Numbered from the stretch's first letter, positions 55,087 through 64,000 are shown. The stretch: DNA of 64,000 bases from an uncultured Subdoligranulum sp. (GCF_963931595.1 NZ_OZ007030.1:1170481-1234480); one strand, 5' to 3'. The notes: generated by a model not told the origin, from the sequence alone. Numbers and translations: made by a program.

Positions 55087-56430
55087 TCACACCTTTCCTG
55101 CTTTCACCGCACCGTCGCCGTGCTCCCGCGAAATCATGCGGATGGGCGTGCCGGTAAGGCCAAATGTTTCCCGAATCTGGTTTTCCAGATAGCGCTGATA
55201 CGAAAAATGAAACAGTGCCTTCTGGTTGACAAAGCAGACAAACGTCGGCGGGCGGGTGGAGGTCTGGGTAATATAGAAGACCTTCAGGCGCTTGCCTTTG
55301 TCCGAGGGCGGCTGCACCTTGGCGGTGGCACGTGCCAGCATTTCGTTGAGGGCGCCGGTGGGGATGCGGGTGCCGTTCTGGATGTCCACGAAGTGAATCG
55401 TCTCAAACAGCTTGTCCACACGCTGGCCGGTCTTGGCACTGATAAACACAATGGGGGCGTAGGACATAAAGCTGAAATCTTCCTCCAGCTGCTTGCGCAT
55501 GGTATCCATGGTGTAGCTGTCCTTCTCCACCGCATCCCACTTATTGACCGCAATGATGCATGCCTTTCCCTGCTCATGGGCGTATCCGGCCACCTTGGAA
55601 TCCTGTTCGGTAAAGCCCACCGTGGCATCGATCATGATCACACATACGCGGCTGCGTTCCACCGCCGCCAGGCTGCGCAGAACGCTGTAGCGCTCTACCC
55701 CGCTCTCCACCTTGCCCTTCTTGCGAAGACCGGCGGTATCCGTGAACACAAACTTGCCGTATTTGTTCTCCACCAGGGTATCGATGGCATCCCGCGTCGT
55801 ACCGGCCTCGTTGGCCACGATCAAGCGGTTCTCGCCCAGAATATGGTTGATCAGGCTGGACTTGCCCACATTGGGACGACCGATGACCGCCACGGTAATA
55901 CGGTCATCATCCTCTTCGTCTTCCTGGCCGAAGTCCAGATGGGCACAGACGGCATCCAGCAAATCGCCGGTGCCGTGGCCGTGTACGCCGGAAACCGGAA
56001 TGATTTCTCCCAGGCCCAGCGAATAAAAGTCATAGAGTTCCATCGGCGGTTCGCCGATCTTGTCGCACTTGTTGACGGCAAGCACCACCGGTTTTCCGCT
56101 GCGCATCAGCATGCCGGCAATATCCTGATCCTGCGGGGTCACACCATTGGTCAGTTCGGTGACCATGATGATGCAATCCGCCGAATCAATGGCGATCTGC
56201 GCCTGCTCCCGCATGTGCGCCAGCAAACCGTCATCAATGCGCGGTTCGATACCGCCGGTGTCCACCAGCAAAAACTTGTTACCGCACCACTCACAATCAC
56301 AGAAAATGCGGTCCCGGGTCACACCCGGCGTGTCCTCCACGATGGCCAGGCGCTGGCCGGTCAGCTTATTGAAAATCGTGGATTTGCCCACATTGGGACG
56401 TCCCACGATGGCAACGATCGGTTTTGCCAT
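55087..56430 (-). CDS. der: GTPase Der (EngA)
   Basis: 447 residues from ATG 56430 (AAGGAGGGG). Two tandem GTPase domains, G1 motifs GRPNVGKST near 10 and GRPNVGKSS near 185, and a C-terminal KH-like domain ending in a basic stretch. Required for 50S ribosome assembly. Confidence 0.98.
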   Translation of the reverse strand: MAKPIVAIVGRPNVGKSTIFNKLTGQRLAIVEDTPGVTRDRIFCDCEWCGNKFLLVDTGGIEPRIDDGLLAHMREQAQIAIDSADCIIMVTELTNGVTPQDQDIAGMLMRSGKPVVLAVNKCDKIGEPPMELYDFYSLGLGEIIPVSGVHGHGTGDLLDAVCAHLDFGQEDEEDDDRITVAVIGRPNVGKSSLINHILGENRLIVANEAGTTRDAIDTLVENKYGKFVFTDTAGLRKKGKVESGVERYSVLRSLAAVERSRVCVIMIDATVGFTEQDSKVAGYAHEQGKACIIAVNKWDAVEKDSYTMDTMRKQLEEDFSFMSYAPIVFISAKTGQRVDKLFETIHFVDIQNGTRIPTGALNEMLARATAKVQPPSDKGKRLKVFYITQTSTRPPTFVCFVNQKALFHFSYQRYLENQIRETFGLTGTPIRMISREHGDGAVKAGKV

Positions 56431-56442
56431 GTCCACCCCTCC

Positions 56443-57780
56443 TTAGTTGGGTCCTCGTTTGAATCTTCGGATACGTTTATGGGCGCTCAGGCAGGCCTTG
56501 CAGCAGCCTGCGCCGTCGGTCGGAATCGAAATCGTACGGCAGCCCAGCGCCTCGGAGAGCTGCGGCAGCGTGATATCATCCAGGAAGCGGTCCTTCTCAT
56601 CCCGGAGCATCACTTCCGGAACAGCCAGCAGATCACTCTGCAAGTTGCCCTTGCACTGCCGGATGATATCCGTGCCCGTGACAAGCCCGGCCACACTCAC
56701 ATTGCCGCCAAAATAGTCATTGCGGATCTGATGCACCTTGATCTTCACCTGGGGGTATTTTTGCATCAGCGCCCGGACCGACTGTTCAATCAGCGGTCCG
56801 GCCAGGGTGCCGGTCACCACATCCATGCTGTGGGGCAGTACCAGGCCGGGGTAGTTTTCCAGTTCTTCCAGGAAGGTATCGTGATAGAGCCGCCACATGC
56901 CCACGCCATCTTCCAGCTGCGCAAAGTCATCATAGAATTCTGCCGCGGGCAGTTCCCGTCCGGCCGTCAGATACCATTCGTCGCTGGGGTATACAATGCT
57001 GCGGCCGTACTCCTCGCGGCAGCGGTAACTGTATTCCTCCAGAATCGCCAGCGTTTCCGCAGCAGAGGCCTGGTCGTAGGCCTGCAGCTTGAACAGGCCT
57101 TTGCGATAGGCCGTCACACCGGCCGGCACCACCGCAATGCTTCCCACCTGAGGCCGCAGGGCGAGCAGATCATCCAGCGTCCGGCGCAGCTCGTCGCCGT
57201 CATTGATACCGCGGCACAATACCAGCTGACAGTTCAGGTCAATGCCTCCGGCTGCCAGTTTGGGAAGATATTTCAGCACCTCTCCGCCGCGCTTGTTGGC
57301 GAGCATCCGAATGCGCAGCTGCGGATTGGTGGTGTGCACCGAAACAAAGATGGGGCTGATGTGCATCTCGATAATGCGATCAATCTCCCGGTCGCTCAGG
57401 TTGGTCAAGGTAATATAGTTGCCAAACAGGAAAGAAAGTCGCTCGTCATCATCTTTAAAATACAGCGGTTCCCGCATACCGGGCGGCAGCTGGTCGATAA
57501 AGCAGAACATGCAATGGTTGGCGCAGCTGTGCTTTTCGTCTCCCAGATAGGTTTTGAAATTGCAGCCGAACGGTTCGTACTCCCCTTTTCTGACCTGCAA
57601 TATCTTATGCTGTTCCTGCTCACAGACTTCCAGAGAAAACTGTGCCGGCGTGGTATAGAACTGATAATCCAGTGCGTCGCCAAGGGGATGCCCGTCAATG
57701 GCAAGCAAAGCACAGCCCTCCCCGATGCCCAGTTTCCGGGCCGGCGAATTTTCATCCACTGAAGTCACATACAATGCCAT
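56443..57780 (-). CDS. DUF512 protein with PDZ-like and radical-SAM-like domains
   Basis: 445 residues from ATG 57780. N-terminal PDZ-like segment (SVDENSPARKLGIGEG), then CANHCMFCFIDQLP with Cys86, Cys90 and Cys93 in radical-SAM spacing, and the C-terminal DUF512 region. It ends in TDGAGCCKACLSAHKRIR, possibly metal-binding. Regular neighbour of der in Clostridia; substrate unknown. Confidence 0.92.
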   Translation of the reverse strand: MALYVTSVDENSPARKLGIGEGCALLAIDGHPLGDALDYQFYTTPAQFSLEVCEQEQHKILQVRKGEYEPFGCNFKTYLGDEKHSCANHCMFCFIDQLPPGMREPLYFKDDDERLSFLFGNYITLTNLSDREIDRIIEMHISPIFVSVHTTNPQLRIRMLANKRGGEVLKYLPKLAAGGIDLNCQLVLCRGINDGDELRRTLDDLLALRPQVGSIAVVPAGVTAYRKGLFKLQAYDQASAAETLAILEEYSYRCREEYGRSIVYPSDEWYLTAGRELPAAEFYDDFAQLEDGVGMWRLYHDTFLEELENYPGLVLPHSMDVVTGTLAGPLIEQSVRALMQKYPQVKIKVHQIRNDYFGGNVSVAGLVTGTDIIRQCKGNLQSDLLAVPEVMLRDEKDRFLDDITLPQLSEALGCRTISIPTDGAGCCKACLSAHKRIRRFKRGPN

Positions 57781-57814
57781 GGTTCCGGCCTCCTCTCCTG
57801 CAGTCTGCTGTAAT

Positions 57815-57841
57815 AAAAATGGGGAAGGCATCGCCCTCCCC
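57815..57841 (-). terminator. Terminator of yceD-rpmF
   Basis: GGGGAGGGC gat GCCTTCCCC (one G-U pair) followed by ATTTTTATT on the minus strand, 12 bases past rpmF. Confidence 0.8.
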
Positions 57842-57852
57842 TAGCAAGAAGC

Positions 57853-58038
57853 TTACGCTTCCTTCTTGATGACTTCCTGGCCTTTGTAGTAGCCACACTT
57901 GCCGCAAACCTTATGGGGAACCTTCAGTTCGCCACACTGCGGGCACTTCACCAGCGTCGGCGCCTCCAGTTTCCAGACATTAGAGCGACGTTTGTCGCGG
58001 CGGGCTTGAGAATGCTTTCTCTTGGGTACGATAGCCAT
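57853..58038 (-). CDS. rpmF: 50S ribosomal protein L32
   Basis: 61 residues. Basic start MAIVPKRKHSQARRDKRRS and zinc ribbon CPQCGELKVPHKVCGKCGYYKG with four Cys. Follows yceD by 24 bases, a conserved pair. Confidence 0.98.
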   Translation of the reverse strand: MAIVPKRKHSQARRDKRRSNVWKLEAPTLVKCPQCGELKVPHKVCGKCGYYKGQEVIKKEA

Positions 58039-58062
58039 AATCGGACACCTCCTTGGTGAAAT

Positions 58063-58563
58063 TCAACTGAGCAGTTGTTTTAATATGCTAAGCCGTGCAT
58101 CTGCAGGGGCAGCATTGTCTGCCGGTTGGCAGGTACATCCTGCCGCCTTCTTCTTGCCGCAGATGGGGCATAGGCCTTGACAATCGGGACTGCAAAGCAG
58201 CACCGTGGGGACCTCAAAAATCAGTTCCTGAAAGACCAGTTCTTCGAGGTCGAGACAGCCTTTTTCCTGGCAGGGCAATTCAAAATCAGGATCTTCCACA
58301 TCCCGCATCCGAACGTTGTATTCCCGCTCAAATGCATACTCTCTTTGAATCGGCTCCAGACAACGTGCACACTCGGCGTGGATTTGCGCCTTTACACACA
58401 ACAGCAACGCCGCGCCATCAGCGGTGGGCGTTGCCGAAAAATCGCACTCTGCCGGAGCGGCCAGCGTGTAGCCGCCAAAGTCTGCCTGTGAAAGATCCGC
58501 CAGGAAATGCACTTTATAAGGCACTCTGGCGTTTTCCAGAAAGGATCGCAGATCAAATTGCAT
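58063..58563 (-). CDS. yceD: YceD/DUF177 protein
   Basis: 166 residues from ATG 58563 (GAGGTG). Conserved CARCLEPIQREYAFE near 66-80 and the C-terminal CSPDCQGLCPICGKKKAAGC cluster. Partner of rpmF, implicated in 23S rRNA maturation in plants and bacteria. Confidence 0.93.
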   Translation of the reverse strand: MQFDLRSFLENARVPYKVHFLADLSQADFGGYTLAAPAECDFSATPTADGAALLLCVKAQIHAECARCLEPIQREYAFEREYNVRMRDVEDPDFELPCQEKGCLDLEELVFQELIFEVPTVLLCSPDCQGLCPICGKKKAAGCTCQPADNAAPADARLSILKQLLS

Positions 58564-58589
58564 AGTACACCTCAAAAGGTTGCTTAAAT

Positions 58590-58618
58590 AGTATACACAA
58601 GTGGCAGGGGCTTGTCAA
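58590..58618 (-). promoter_or_regulatory. Promoter of yceD-rpmF
   Basis: Minus strand -35 TTGACA (58618-58613), 17 bases, -10 TATACT (58595-58590). Confidence 0.85.
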
Positions 58619-58660
58619 CAAGAAAACCGCAAAAAGTTGCGATTTTTTTCGCTTTTTTCG

Positions 58661-58698
58661 CAAAAAACAGGGCGGGAAAGCCACTTCCCCGCCCTGTC
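58661..58698 (-). terminator. Terminator of pgi and the P-loop gene
   Basis: ACAGGGCGGG ... CCCGCCCTGT stem then six T on the minus strand. Confidence 0.85.
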
Positions 58699-58723
58699 CT
58701 CTTCCACGATGGGTCGTTTATGC

Positions 58724-59128
58724 TCAGATCACGTACTTTTTCAGATCCTGAGGCAGCTCGTCCGCATTGGCAGAAACCGTAACCACGACCTCGATGTTCT
58801 CGGTAATCTTGTCAATGGCCTTCAGAACCTTGTCCGCAGCTTCCAGATCGTGATCGATGATCCGAAGGATGCCGTCGATGAACAGTTCGGTGATATCATA
58901 GTTGCCAGCCAGCACACCGGCCACAAAGCCGTACAGCATATCGGCACCGACGACGCCATACTCGTCCACATCCACCAGGCGGGCGGCGTGATTGATTTCG
59001 GTGGTGAGCTTCATGCACTTTTCGATCACCACGATGTTGCCGGAAGTGGTCTTGGTCGCCTTGTCGATCATGTCAATCATGGTCTTGGTCTTCCCAGAGC
59101 CTTTGGTTCCAACAATCAGTTTCAGCAT
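58724..59128 (-). CDS. Small P-loop NTPase-like protein
   Basis: 134 residues from ATG 59128 (AAAGGAGG). Walker A GTKGSGKTKTMID at 7-19; later DITELFIDGILRII could supply Walker B. No helicase or kinase motifs follow, and the protein is short. Function unknown. Transcribed with pgi, 48 bases downstream of it. Confidence 0.8.
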   Translation of the reverse strand: MLKLIVGTKGSGKTKTMIDMIDKATKTTSGNIVVIEKCMKLTTEINHAARLVDVDEYGVVGADMLYGFVAGVLAGNYDITELFIDGILRIIDHDLEAADKVLKAIDKITENIEVVVTVSANADELPQDLKKYVI

Positions 59129-59176
59129 AAGGGGGTACCTCCTTTATCCGTAGGCGCCTCACGGCGCGAGTTTCCA

Positions 59177-60511
59177 TCAGTCCTGCAATTTGGCTTCCAG
59201 TTCCGCCTTGCGGTCCTCATAACCGGGCTTGCCCAGCAGCGCGAACATATTCTTCTTGTAGCTTTCCACGCCGGGCTGGTCGAAGGGATTCACGGACAAC
59301 AGATAGCCGGACACTGCGCAGGCTTTCCAGAAGAAGTAGATCAACTCGCCCACATCGTGAGCATTCAGCGCATCCACTTCAATGATGCCCAGGGGCACAC
59401 CGCCATCGGTATGGGCCAGGATCGTGCCTTCCATCGCCTTGCGGTTGACCACACTCATATTCTGCTCAGCCAGGAAGTTCAGACCATCGAAATTGCCTTC
59501 CAGCGGCTCGATGTAGAAATCCTCCCGGGTGTTCTTCACGTCCACGTAGGTCTCGAACATCACGCGGCTGCCGTCCTGCAGGAACTGGCCCATGGAATGC
59601 AGATCCGTGGAGAAGATGCAGGAAGTGGGCATCAGGCCCTTCTGGTCCTTGCCCTCGCTCTCGCCGAACAGCTGTTTATACCATTCATTCATCATCGTGA
59701 AGTCCGGCTCAAAGCAAGCCAGCGTCTCCACACTCTTACCCTTGCGGTACAGGATATTGCGGGTCATGGCATAGCGATACGCGTCGTTATCCATGCTGCA
59801 CTTGCCGAACTTTTCACGGCCGTCAGCGGCGCCCTGCATCAGTTCGTCGATATCAATGCCGGCACAGGCAATGGGCAAAAGGCCCACGGCGGTCAAAACG
59901 GAATACCGTCCGCCCACATCGTCCGGCACCACAAAGGTCGGCCAGCCCTGTTCATTGGCCAGCTGCTTCAGGGTACCCCTGGCACGGTCGGTGGTGGCGT
60001 AAATGCGCTTGTTGGCCTCTTCGGGACCAACAGAATCTTCCAGCAGCTTACGCAGCACGCGGAACGCCAGCGCCGTCTCGGTGGTCGTGCCGGACTTGGA
60101 GATGACGTTGATGGAGAACCGTTTGCCCTTGGTCAGCTTGATGATATCATTCAGCGCCGTGGGCGAGATGGTATTGCCGCAGAAGTAAATCTTCAGCCCG
60201 TCATCCAGTTCATTGTGGTACAGGCCACGGACGGCCTCCACCACGGCACGGGCGCCCAGATAGGACCCGCCGATGCCCGCCACCAGCAGCACGTCGGAAT
60301 CCGAACGGATCTTTTCCGCCGCTGCCTTGATACGGGCAAACTCTTCCTTGTCATAAGTAACAGGCAGGTCAAGCCAGCCCAGGAAATCATTACCGAATCC
60401 GGTTTTGGTTTCCAGTTGCTTATGGGCCAGCTCGACCTGCGGATAAATTGCCTCATATTCCTCGGGACGAATGAACTTTGCCAGATGTTTGCCATTGAAT
60501 TTAACAGCCAT
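59177..60511 (-). CDS. pgi: Glucose-6-phosphate isomerase
   Basis: 444 residues, the short clostridial/bacillar type. [16 protein letters not shown] near 80-95, [20 protein letters not shown] near 130-150 and the Lys/His end. Interconverts glucose-6- and fructose-6-phosphate; the product feeds both glycolysis and the GDP-fucose route through manA. Confidence 0.97.
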   Translation of the reverse strand: MAVKFNGKHLAKFIRPEEYEAIYPQVELAHKQLETKTGFGNDFLGWLDLPVTYDKEEFARIKAAAEKIRSDSDVLLVAGIGGSYLGARAVVEAVRGLYHNELDDGLKIYFCGNTISPTALNDIIKLTKGKRFSINVISKSGTTTETALAFRVLRKLLEDSVGPEEANKRIYATTDRARGTLKQLANEQGWPTFVVPDDVGGRYSVLTAVGLLPIACAGIDIDELMQGAADGREKFGKCSMDNDAYRYAMTRNILYRKGKSVETLACFEPDFTMMNEWYKQLFGESEGKDQKGLMPTSCIFSTDLHSMGQFLQDGSRVMFETYVDVKNTREDFYIEPLEGNFDGLNFLAEQNMSVVNRKAMEGTILAHTDGGVPLGIIEVDALNAHDVGELIYFFWKACAVSGYLLSVNPFDQPGVESYKKNMFALLGKPGYEDRKAELEAKLQD

Positions 60512-60545
60512 CTTTATGCCCCTCCTTTATGTTTTGATTGTCTTC

Positions 60546-60574
60546 ATGATACCGTTTTGCGTCGGTATTGTCAA
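60546..60574 (-). promoter_or_regulatory. Promoter of pgi
   Basis: Minus strand -35 TTGACA (60574-60569), 17 bases, -10 TATCAT (60551-60546). Confidence 0.8.
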
Positions 60575-60621
60575 GCAAATGTCCAGTATTTTTTTCGACT
60601 TTTTCATGAAGATTGCACAAA

Positions 60622-61839
60622 TTAGACAGCAGATAAGGCAAGACTCTGCGCCAAAAGCCCGAAACAATACCCAAAACTCAACGCCTCTACGTCCTGCGCC
60701 GCTGTAATGGAAAATGTTTGCAAATCGGTTTCGCCGCTTTTCCAGTGTACCGTTCCCACCGGCGTGCCTGCAGCGACAGGGGCCTGCAGTGTCTGGGGCA
60801 ATTCCACTTCCACATGCAGTTGTTCGCCCTGTCCTTTGGGCACAAGGCATTTCTGCGGAGCTTCGTATTGCAGCGTGACGGCTTCAGATGTTCCGCGGGT
60901 TACCGGCAGCGCCTGCGGTGCGTCGGCGGGCAGTTCGGCCGTCACATTTTCGTAGTTGGCAAAACCGTAATCCAGCAAGGTCGTTGCGGCCTCAAAACGT
61001 TCCTTTCCGGATGCAGACCCAAGAACCACAGCAATCAGCCGCAAGCCGTTGCGCTCGGCGCTGGCCGAAATACATACCCCCGCCTTGCTGGTCGTCCCGG
61101 TCTTGAGCCCTGTAATTCCCGAGTAACTCTTCAGCAGTTTGTTCGTATTGACAAGCTGTGTGGCACCGTCCCGCAGCGTATCGGTCCAGATAGAGCAATA
61201 ATCCCTCACCTCTGTGTGGTGGAGCAGCATTTCGCGGCTCATGATTGCCACATCCCGCGCGCTGGAAAGATGCCCCTCCTGGTCCAGTCCGCAGGCATTT
61301 TCAAAATGGGTGGAGGTCATGCCCAGTTCTGCTGCCCCCTCATTCATCATCTGCACGAAGGCAGGCTCGCTGCCCCCTACAAATTCCGCCACCGCCACAG
61401 CGGCATCGTTGGCGCTGGACACACAGATGGCCTTGAGCATATCGTTGAGCGTCATCTGTTCGCCCGGTTCCAGCCAGATCTGACTGCCGCCCATGCTGTA
61501 GGCATGTTCGCTGACAGGTACCACATCATCCAGATGGATTTTCCCCTCTTCCAGTGCCTGGAATGTCAGAAGCAGGGTCATCACCTTGGTGATGGAGGCA
61601 ATGGGCCGCTGTTCATCCGCATTTTTTTCGTACAGCACCGTACCGGAATCCTCATCCACCAGGATCGCCGCCTGACACGGCAGATCAAAATCACGGGTTC
61701 CTGCCGGTGTGATCGCCTGCACAGCCGGCTGATTTTCTGCCGGAACCGTCTCGGCCGACTCCGTTTCGGCGTATGCCCGCAGCACCGAGAACAGCACCAG
61801 TGCCAGGCACAAAAGTATGGTCACGGTCCGCTTTTTCAT
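60622..61839 (-). CDS. dacF: D-alanyl-D-alanine carboxypeptidase (PBP5/DacF type)
   Basis: 405 residues with a signal peptide (about 1-24). Serine-hydrolase motifs are SITKVM (SxxK), SSAND (SxN) and KTGTTSK (KTG). A C-terminal beta-rich PBP5-C domain follows from about 300. Trims pentapeptides of peptidoglycan. Ends in a hydrophobic helix likely to anchor it. DacA/DacF cannot be told apart by sequence alone; the symbol is tentative. Confidence 0.92.
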   Translation of the reverse strand: MKKRTVTILLCLALVLFSVLRAYAETESAETVPAENQPAVQAITPAGTRDFDLPCQAAILVDEDSGTVLYEKNADEQRPIASITKVMTLLLTFQALEEGKIHLDDVVPVSEHAYSMGGSQIWLEPGEQMTLNDMLKAICVSSANDAAVAVAEFVGGSEPAFVQMMNEGAAELGMTSTHFENACGLDQEGHLSSARDVAIMSREMLLHHTEVRDYCSIWTDTLRDGATQLVNTNKLLKSYSGITGLKTGTTSKAGVCISASAERNGLRLIAVVLGSASGKERFEAATTLLDYGFANYENVTAELPADAPQALPVTRGTSEAVTLQYEAPQKCLVPKGQGEQLHVEVELPQTLQAPVAAGTPVGTVHWKSGETDLQTFSITAAQDVEALSFGYCFGLLAQSLALSAV

Positions 61840-61904
61840 CGCAACAACACCCCCGCTGCCAATTGACTTTGTTTAAGGCTATGCGAGGCGTTTCGGTTTT
61901 AGTA

Positions 61905-61933
61905 TTGCGCTTTTATGCCGTTTCCATTATAAT
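61905..61933 (+). promoter_or_regulatory. Promoter of mtaB
   Basis: -35 TTGCGC (61905-61910), 17 bases, -10 TATAAT (61928-61933). Confidence 0.7.
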
Positions 61934-61976
61934 AGTGGCGCTATTGAACACTTTTGATTGTAAAGGAACCATCACC

Positions 61977-63278
61977 ATGCGGGCAACATTTTACACCTTG
62001 GGCTGCAAGGTAAATCAGAACGAAACCGGTGCACTGGCACAACTGTTTGAAGAAAGCGGCTATACCGTTGTTCCCAATGAGGAGCCGGCGGATGTCTATG
62101 TGGTCAACAGCTGTACCGTAACTAACTTCGGCGACCAGAAAAGCCGGAAATGGCTGCGGCGTGCCAAGCGGGAGAATCCCGGTGCCGTCACGGTGTTGAC
62201 CGGCTGCTATCCGCAGGCCTTTCCCAAGGAAGCCGCCGCCATCGCGGAAGCTGACGTAGTCACGGGATCCGGCAACCGCCGTTCGATCCTGCAGGACGTG
62301 CAAGCCGTACTCAGCGGCGAGCAGGAGCGTGTGGTGGATATTCGCCCGCACGTAAAAGGCGAACGTTTTGAAGAGCTTCCCATGGACAAATTTGCCGAGC
62401 ATACCCGTGCGTTTGTCAAGGTGGAAGACGGCTGTAACCGGCGCTGCGCCTATTGTGTCATTCCCCGCGCCCGCGGCCCGGTGCGCAGCCGTGCGGAAGC
62501 CAGCATTCTGGAAGAACTGCATCGCCTGACCGACGCCGGTTACAAGGAGATCGTCCTGACTGCCATCAGCCTGCCCAGTTACGGTACAGACAACGGCACC
62601 AGCCTTGTGGAGCTTGTGGAGAAAGCCGCAGCGGTCCCGGGCGTGGAACGGTTGCGCCTGGGCAGCCTGGACCCCGATATGCTGCATGACGAGGATATAC
62701 TGCGTCTTTCCCGGGTGAAAAAGCTCTGCCCCCAGTTCCATCTGAGCCTGCAAAGCGGTTGTGACAAAACGTTGCGGGCCATGCGGCGCCCCTATACCAC
62801 AGCCCAGTTTGCCGAGATTGCCGATAAGCTCCGCCGCGCCTTCGGCCCGGAAAATGTCAGCTTCACCACCGACGTGATTGTAGGTTTCCCGGGAGAGACC
62901 GAGGAGGATTTTGAGGCAAGCATGGCCTTTGTCACTGGGCAGCGCTTTCTGAAAGTCCACGTATTCCCCTATTCCCGCCGCGAGGGCACTCCCGCCTTTG
63001 ATTTTCCCGACCAGATTCCGGAGCACGAAAAAGAAGACCGCAGCCATCGTATGACCGCCGCTGTGGAAGCAGTCCGCGCCGAGGAGGCCACCCGGATGCA
63101 GGGCCGTATTGCCGAGGTGCTGCTGGAGACGCCGCTGTCCGCCACCCTGTTCACTGGCTACACCAAGCAGTACCTGCCGGTACTGGTCACAGCGCCCGGA
63201 TACCATACCGGGGATATTGTCAAAGTGACACTGGGCTCCTGGGATGGCAAGCGCAGCCGTGCGGAACTCACTCGATAA
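61977..63278 (+). CDS. mtaB: tRNA t6A37 methylthiotransferase MtaB
   Basis: 433 residues from ATG 61977 (AAAGGA). The N-terminal methylthiotransferase domain has Cys in TLGCKVNQNE, VNSCTVT and LTGCYPQ. The radical SAM motif is CNRRCAYC near 153-160, and a TRAM domain lies at the end. Adds a methylthio group to t6A at tRNA position 37. Confidence 0.96.
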   Translation: MRATFYTLGCKVNQNETGALAQLFEESGYTVVPNEEPADVYVVNSCTVTNFGDQKSRKWLRRAKRENPGAVTVLTGCYPQAFPKEAAAIAEADVVTGSGNRRSILQDVQAVLSGEQERVVDIRPHVKGERFEELPMDKFAEHTRAFVKVEDGCNRRCAYCVIPRARGPVRSRAEASILEELHRLTDAGYKEIVLTAISLPSYGTDNGTSLVELVEKAAAVPGVERLRLGSLDPDMLHDEDILRLSRVKKLCPQFHLSLQSGCDKTLRAMRRPYTTAQFAEIADKLRRAFGPENVSFTTDVIVGFPGETEEDFEASMAFVTGQRFLKVHVFPYSRREGTPAFDFPDQIPEHEKEDRSHRMTAAVEAVRAEEATRMQGRIAEVLLETPLSATLFTGYTKQYLPVLVTAPGYHTGDIVKVTLGSWDGKRSRAELTR

Positions 63279-63319
63279 CAGTCCGCCATTACCATATCAA
63301 ATAAAGATTCATCCGTATG

Positions 63320-63352
63320 CAGGGAAAATAATTTATATTTTCCCTGTTTTTT
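63320..63352 (+). terminator. Terminator of mtaB
   Basis: CAGGGAAAATA / TATTTTCCCTG perfect 11-bp stem, 5-base loop, six T. Confidence 0.88.
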
Positions 63353-63365
63353 GTTGTCCGGGCCC

Positions 63366-63394
63366 TTGCCAAACGACCGCCTTTTTGGTAAAAT
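63366..63394 (+). promoter_or_regulatory. Promoter of the hydrogenase-like gene
   Basis: -35 TTGCCA (63366-63371), 17 bases, extended -10 TGG-TAAAAT (63389-63394); leader of about 70 bases. Confidence 0.65.
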
Positions 63395-63469
63395 TTTAAC
63401 AGGAGCGGTTGTCCCCGCCCCGCCACCATGATTGGGAGAAATCGGAGCAAACAAAAAGGAGCAATCACA

Positions 63470-64000
63470 ATGAGAGGTATTTACACCCCCGTCACGGATA
63501 TCCGTCGCAAGGTGTTCACCGAAGTCGCACGCATGGCGTACGAAGTCAATGAAATGTCCGACTACGCACATCTGCTGCGTGAACTGCCCTACAAGATCAT
63601 TCCCGGCGAGGAAGGCTCTCTGCGCAGCAGCATCTTCCTGGAGAGAGCGATCATCTCGGAGCGTATTCGTCTGGCCATGGGCCTTTCGCTGCGTCCCCTG
63701 GACGAAAGTGTTCCGGCCACGGAAGGTCTGGAGCACAGTGTCATCGCGGACAAGTACTATGAACCGCCGCTGATCAACGTCATCAAGTTCGCCTGCAACC
63801 GCTGCCCTGAAAAGATCATCAAGGTTACAGGCATGTGCCAGGGCTGTCTGGCTCATCCCTGCCAGGAGGTTTGCCCCAAGCACGCCATCAGCTTCCGCAA
63901 TGGCAAGAGCCATATTGACCAGAGCCTCTGTGTGAAGTGTGGCCGCTGTGTCAACAGCTGCCCGTACAGCGCGATCGTCAAAACCGAACGGCCCTGCGCC
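63470..64000 (+). CDS. [FeFe]-hydrogenase group B-like 4Fe-4S protein, 5' part (runs off right edge)
   Basis: 177 residues visible, ATG 63470 with AAAAAGGAG. After RSSIFLERAIISERIRLAMG come Cys-rich iron-sulfur motifs: CNRCPEK, CQGCLAHPCQEVCPKHA and CVKCGRCVNSCPYSAI. This N-terminal order matches monomeric [FeFe] hydrogenase group B (TIGR04105) better than a plain ferredoxin. The H-cluster part lies outside the window, so activity is not shown. Confidence 0.75.
   Translation, partial: MRGIYTPVTDIRRKVFTEVARMAYEVNEMSDYAHLLRELPYKIIPGEEGSLRSSIFLERAIISERIRLAMGLSLRPLDESVPATEGLEHSVIADKYYEPPLINVIKFACNRCPEKIIKVTGMCQGCLAHPCQEVCPKHAISFRNGKSHIDQSLCVKCGRCVNSCPYSAIVKTERPCA

Noticed and set aside
55078..57762. 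894-codon plus-strand open frame opposite der and the DUF512 gene
   Set aside because: It is the antisense of two well-recognised genes, has no ribosome binding site or family motifs, and its His/Gly/Gln-rich composition is typical of antisense frames in GC-rich DNA.
58601..60625. 674-codon plus-strand open frame opposite pgi
   Set aside because: Antisense shadow of pgi and the P-loop gene.

Overview
The window looks like chromosomal DNA of an anaerobic, spore-forming-lineage Clostridia (Bacillota), most likely from the Oscillospiraceae/Ruminococcaceae side. The support is: strong AGGAGG ribosome binding sites with occasional GTG/TTG starts; sigma-A type promoters with 17-bp spacers; a CIRCE element on groESL; the sporulation genes spoIIGA-sigE, sigG, spoIVFA/B, yqfC/D, ylmC and ylbJ; the Bacillus-like era-recO neighbourhood; an F-type ATP synthase with a sodium-type rotor; and the start of an [FeFe]-hydrogenase-like gene. 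The genus cannot be fixed by reading alone.

Layout. 1-1000: 5' end of a penicillin-binding-protein-like gene, then a gene-free patch with a duplicated ~210-bp repeat and IS21-like transposon ends. 1009-5431: tsf and rpsB, with the rpsB promoter inside the terminator hairpin of the upstream two-gene radical-SAM operon. 5436-13928: sporulation block (spoIVFB/A, ylmC, sigG, sigE, spoIIGA) interrupted by polyphosphate kinase, an SRPBCC protein, a HAD hydrolase and an unrecognised membrane protein. 14007-21849: mutS2, recO, yqzL, era, dgkA, ybeY, phoH, yqfD, yqfC. 21911-25273: ylbJ followed by a small Cys protein, a YjdF/DUF2238-like membrane protein and an ATP-grasp protein. 25374-27444: groESL under CIRCE. 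27623-32337: tRNA-Thr and a complete GDP-L-fucose operon (gmd-fcl-manC-manA) divergent from an AraC regulator. 33262-35518: MATE pump behind an attenuator-like leader, and an HD hydrolase. 35603-39837: LysR regulator divergent from a five-gene operon (MerR-like half protein, alpha/beta hydrolase, DUF3737, flavodoxin-like, cyclophilin-like lipoprotein). 40118-43645: yaaA, bcp, traX, patatin.

43989-46728 is a 2.7-kb unit bounded by 40-bp direct repeats that contain the 3' end of tRNA-Pro. It carries a MATE pump and an old-yellow-enzyme gene behind a promoter with a near-perfect palindromic operator. Both genes carry apparent frameshifts, unlike everything else in the window, so this is the best candidate for a recently acquired or decaying accessory module.

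46900-54121 is the complete ATP synthase operon (atpZ-like, atpI, B, E, F, H, A, G, D, C). Its c subunit has two membrane carboxylates, the Na+-rotor type described for Fusobacterium nucleatum. 54417-58618 holds plsY, der, a DUF512 radical-SAM protein, rpmF and yceD. 58661-64000 holds a small P-loop protein, pgi, a D-Ala-D-Ala carboxypeptidase, mtaB and the truncated hydrogenase-like gene.

I found no CRISPR array, prophage, rRNA gene or intact transposase. No obviously unprecedented multi-gene defence or metabolic system is visible; the most unusual signals are the tRNA-Pro-flanked unit, the nested promoter/terminator, the attenuator-like MATE leader and the two-carboxylate rotor.
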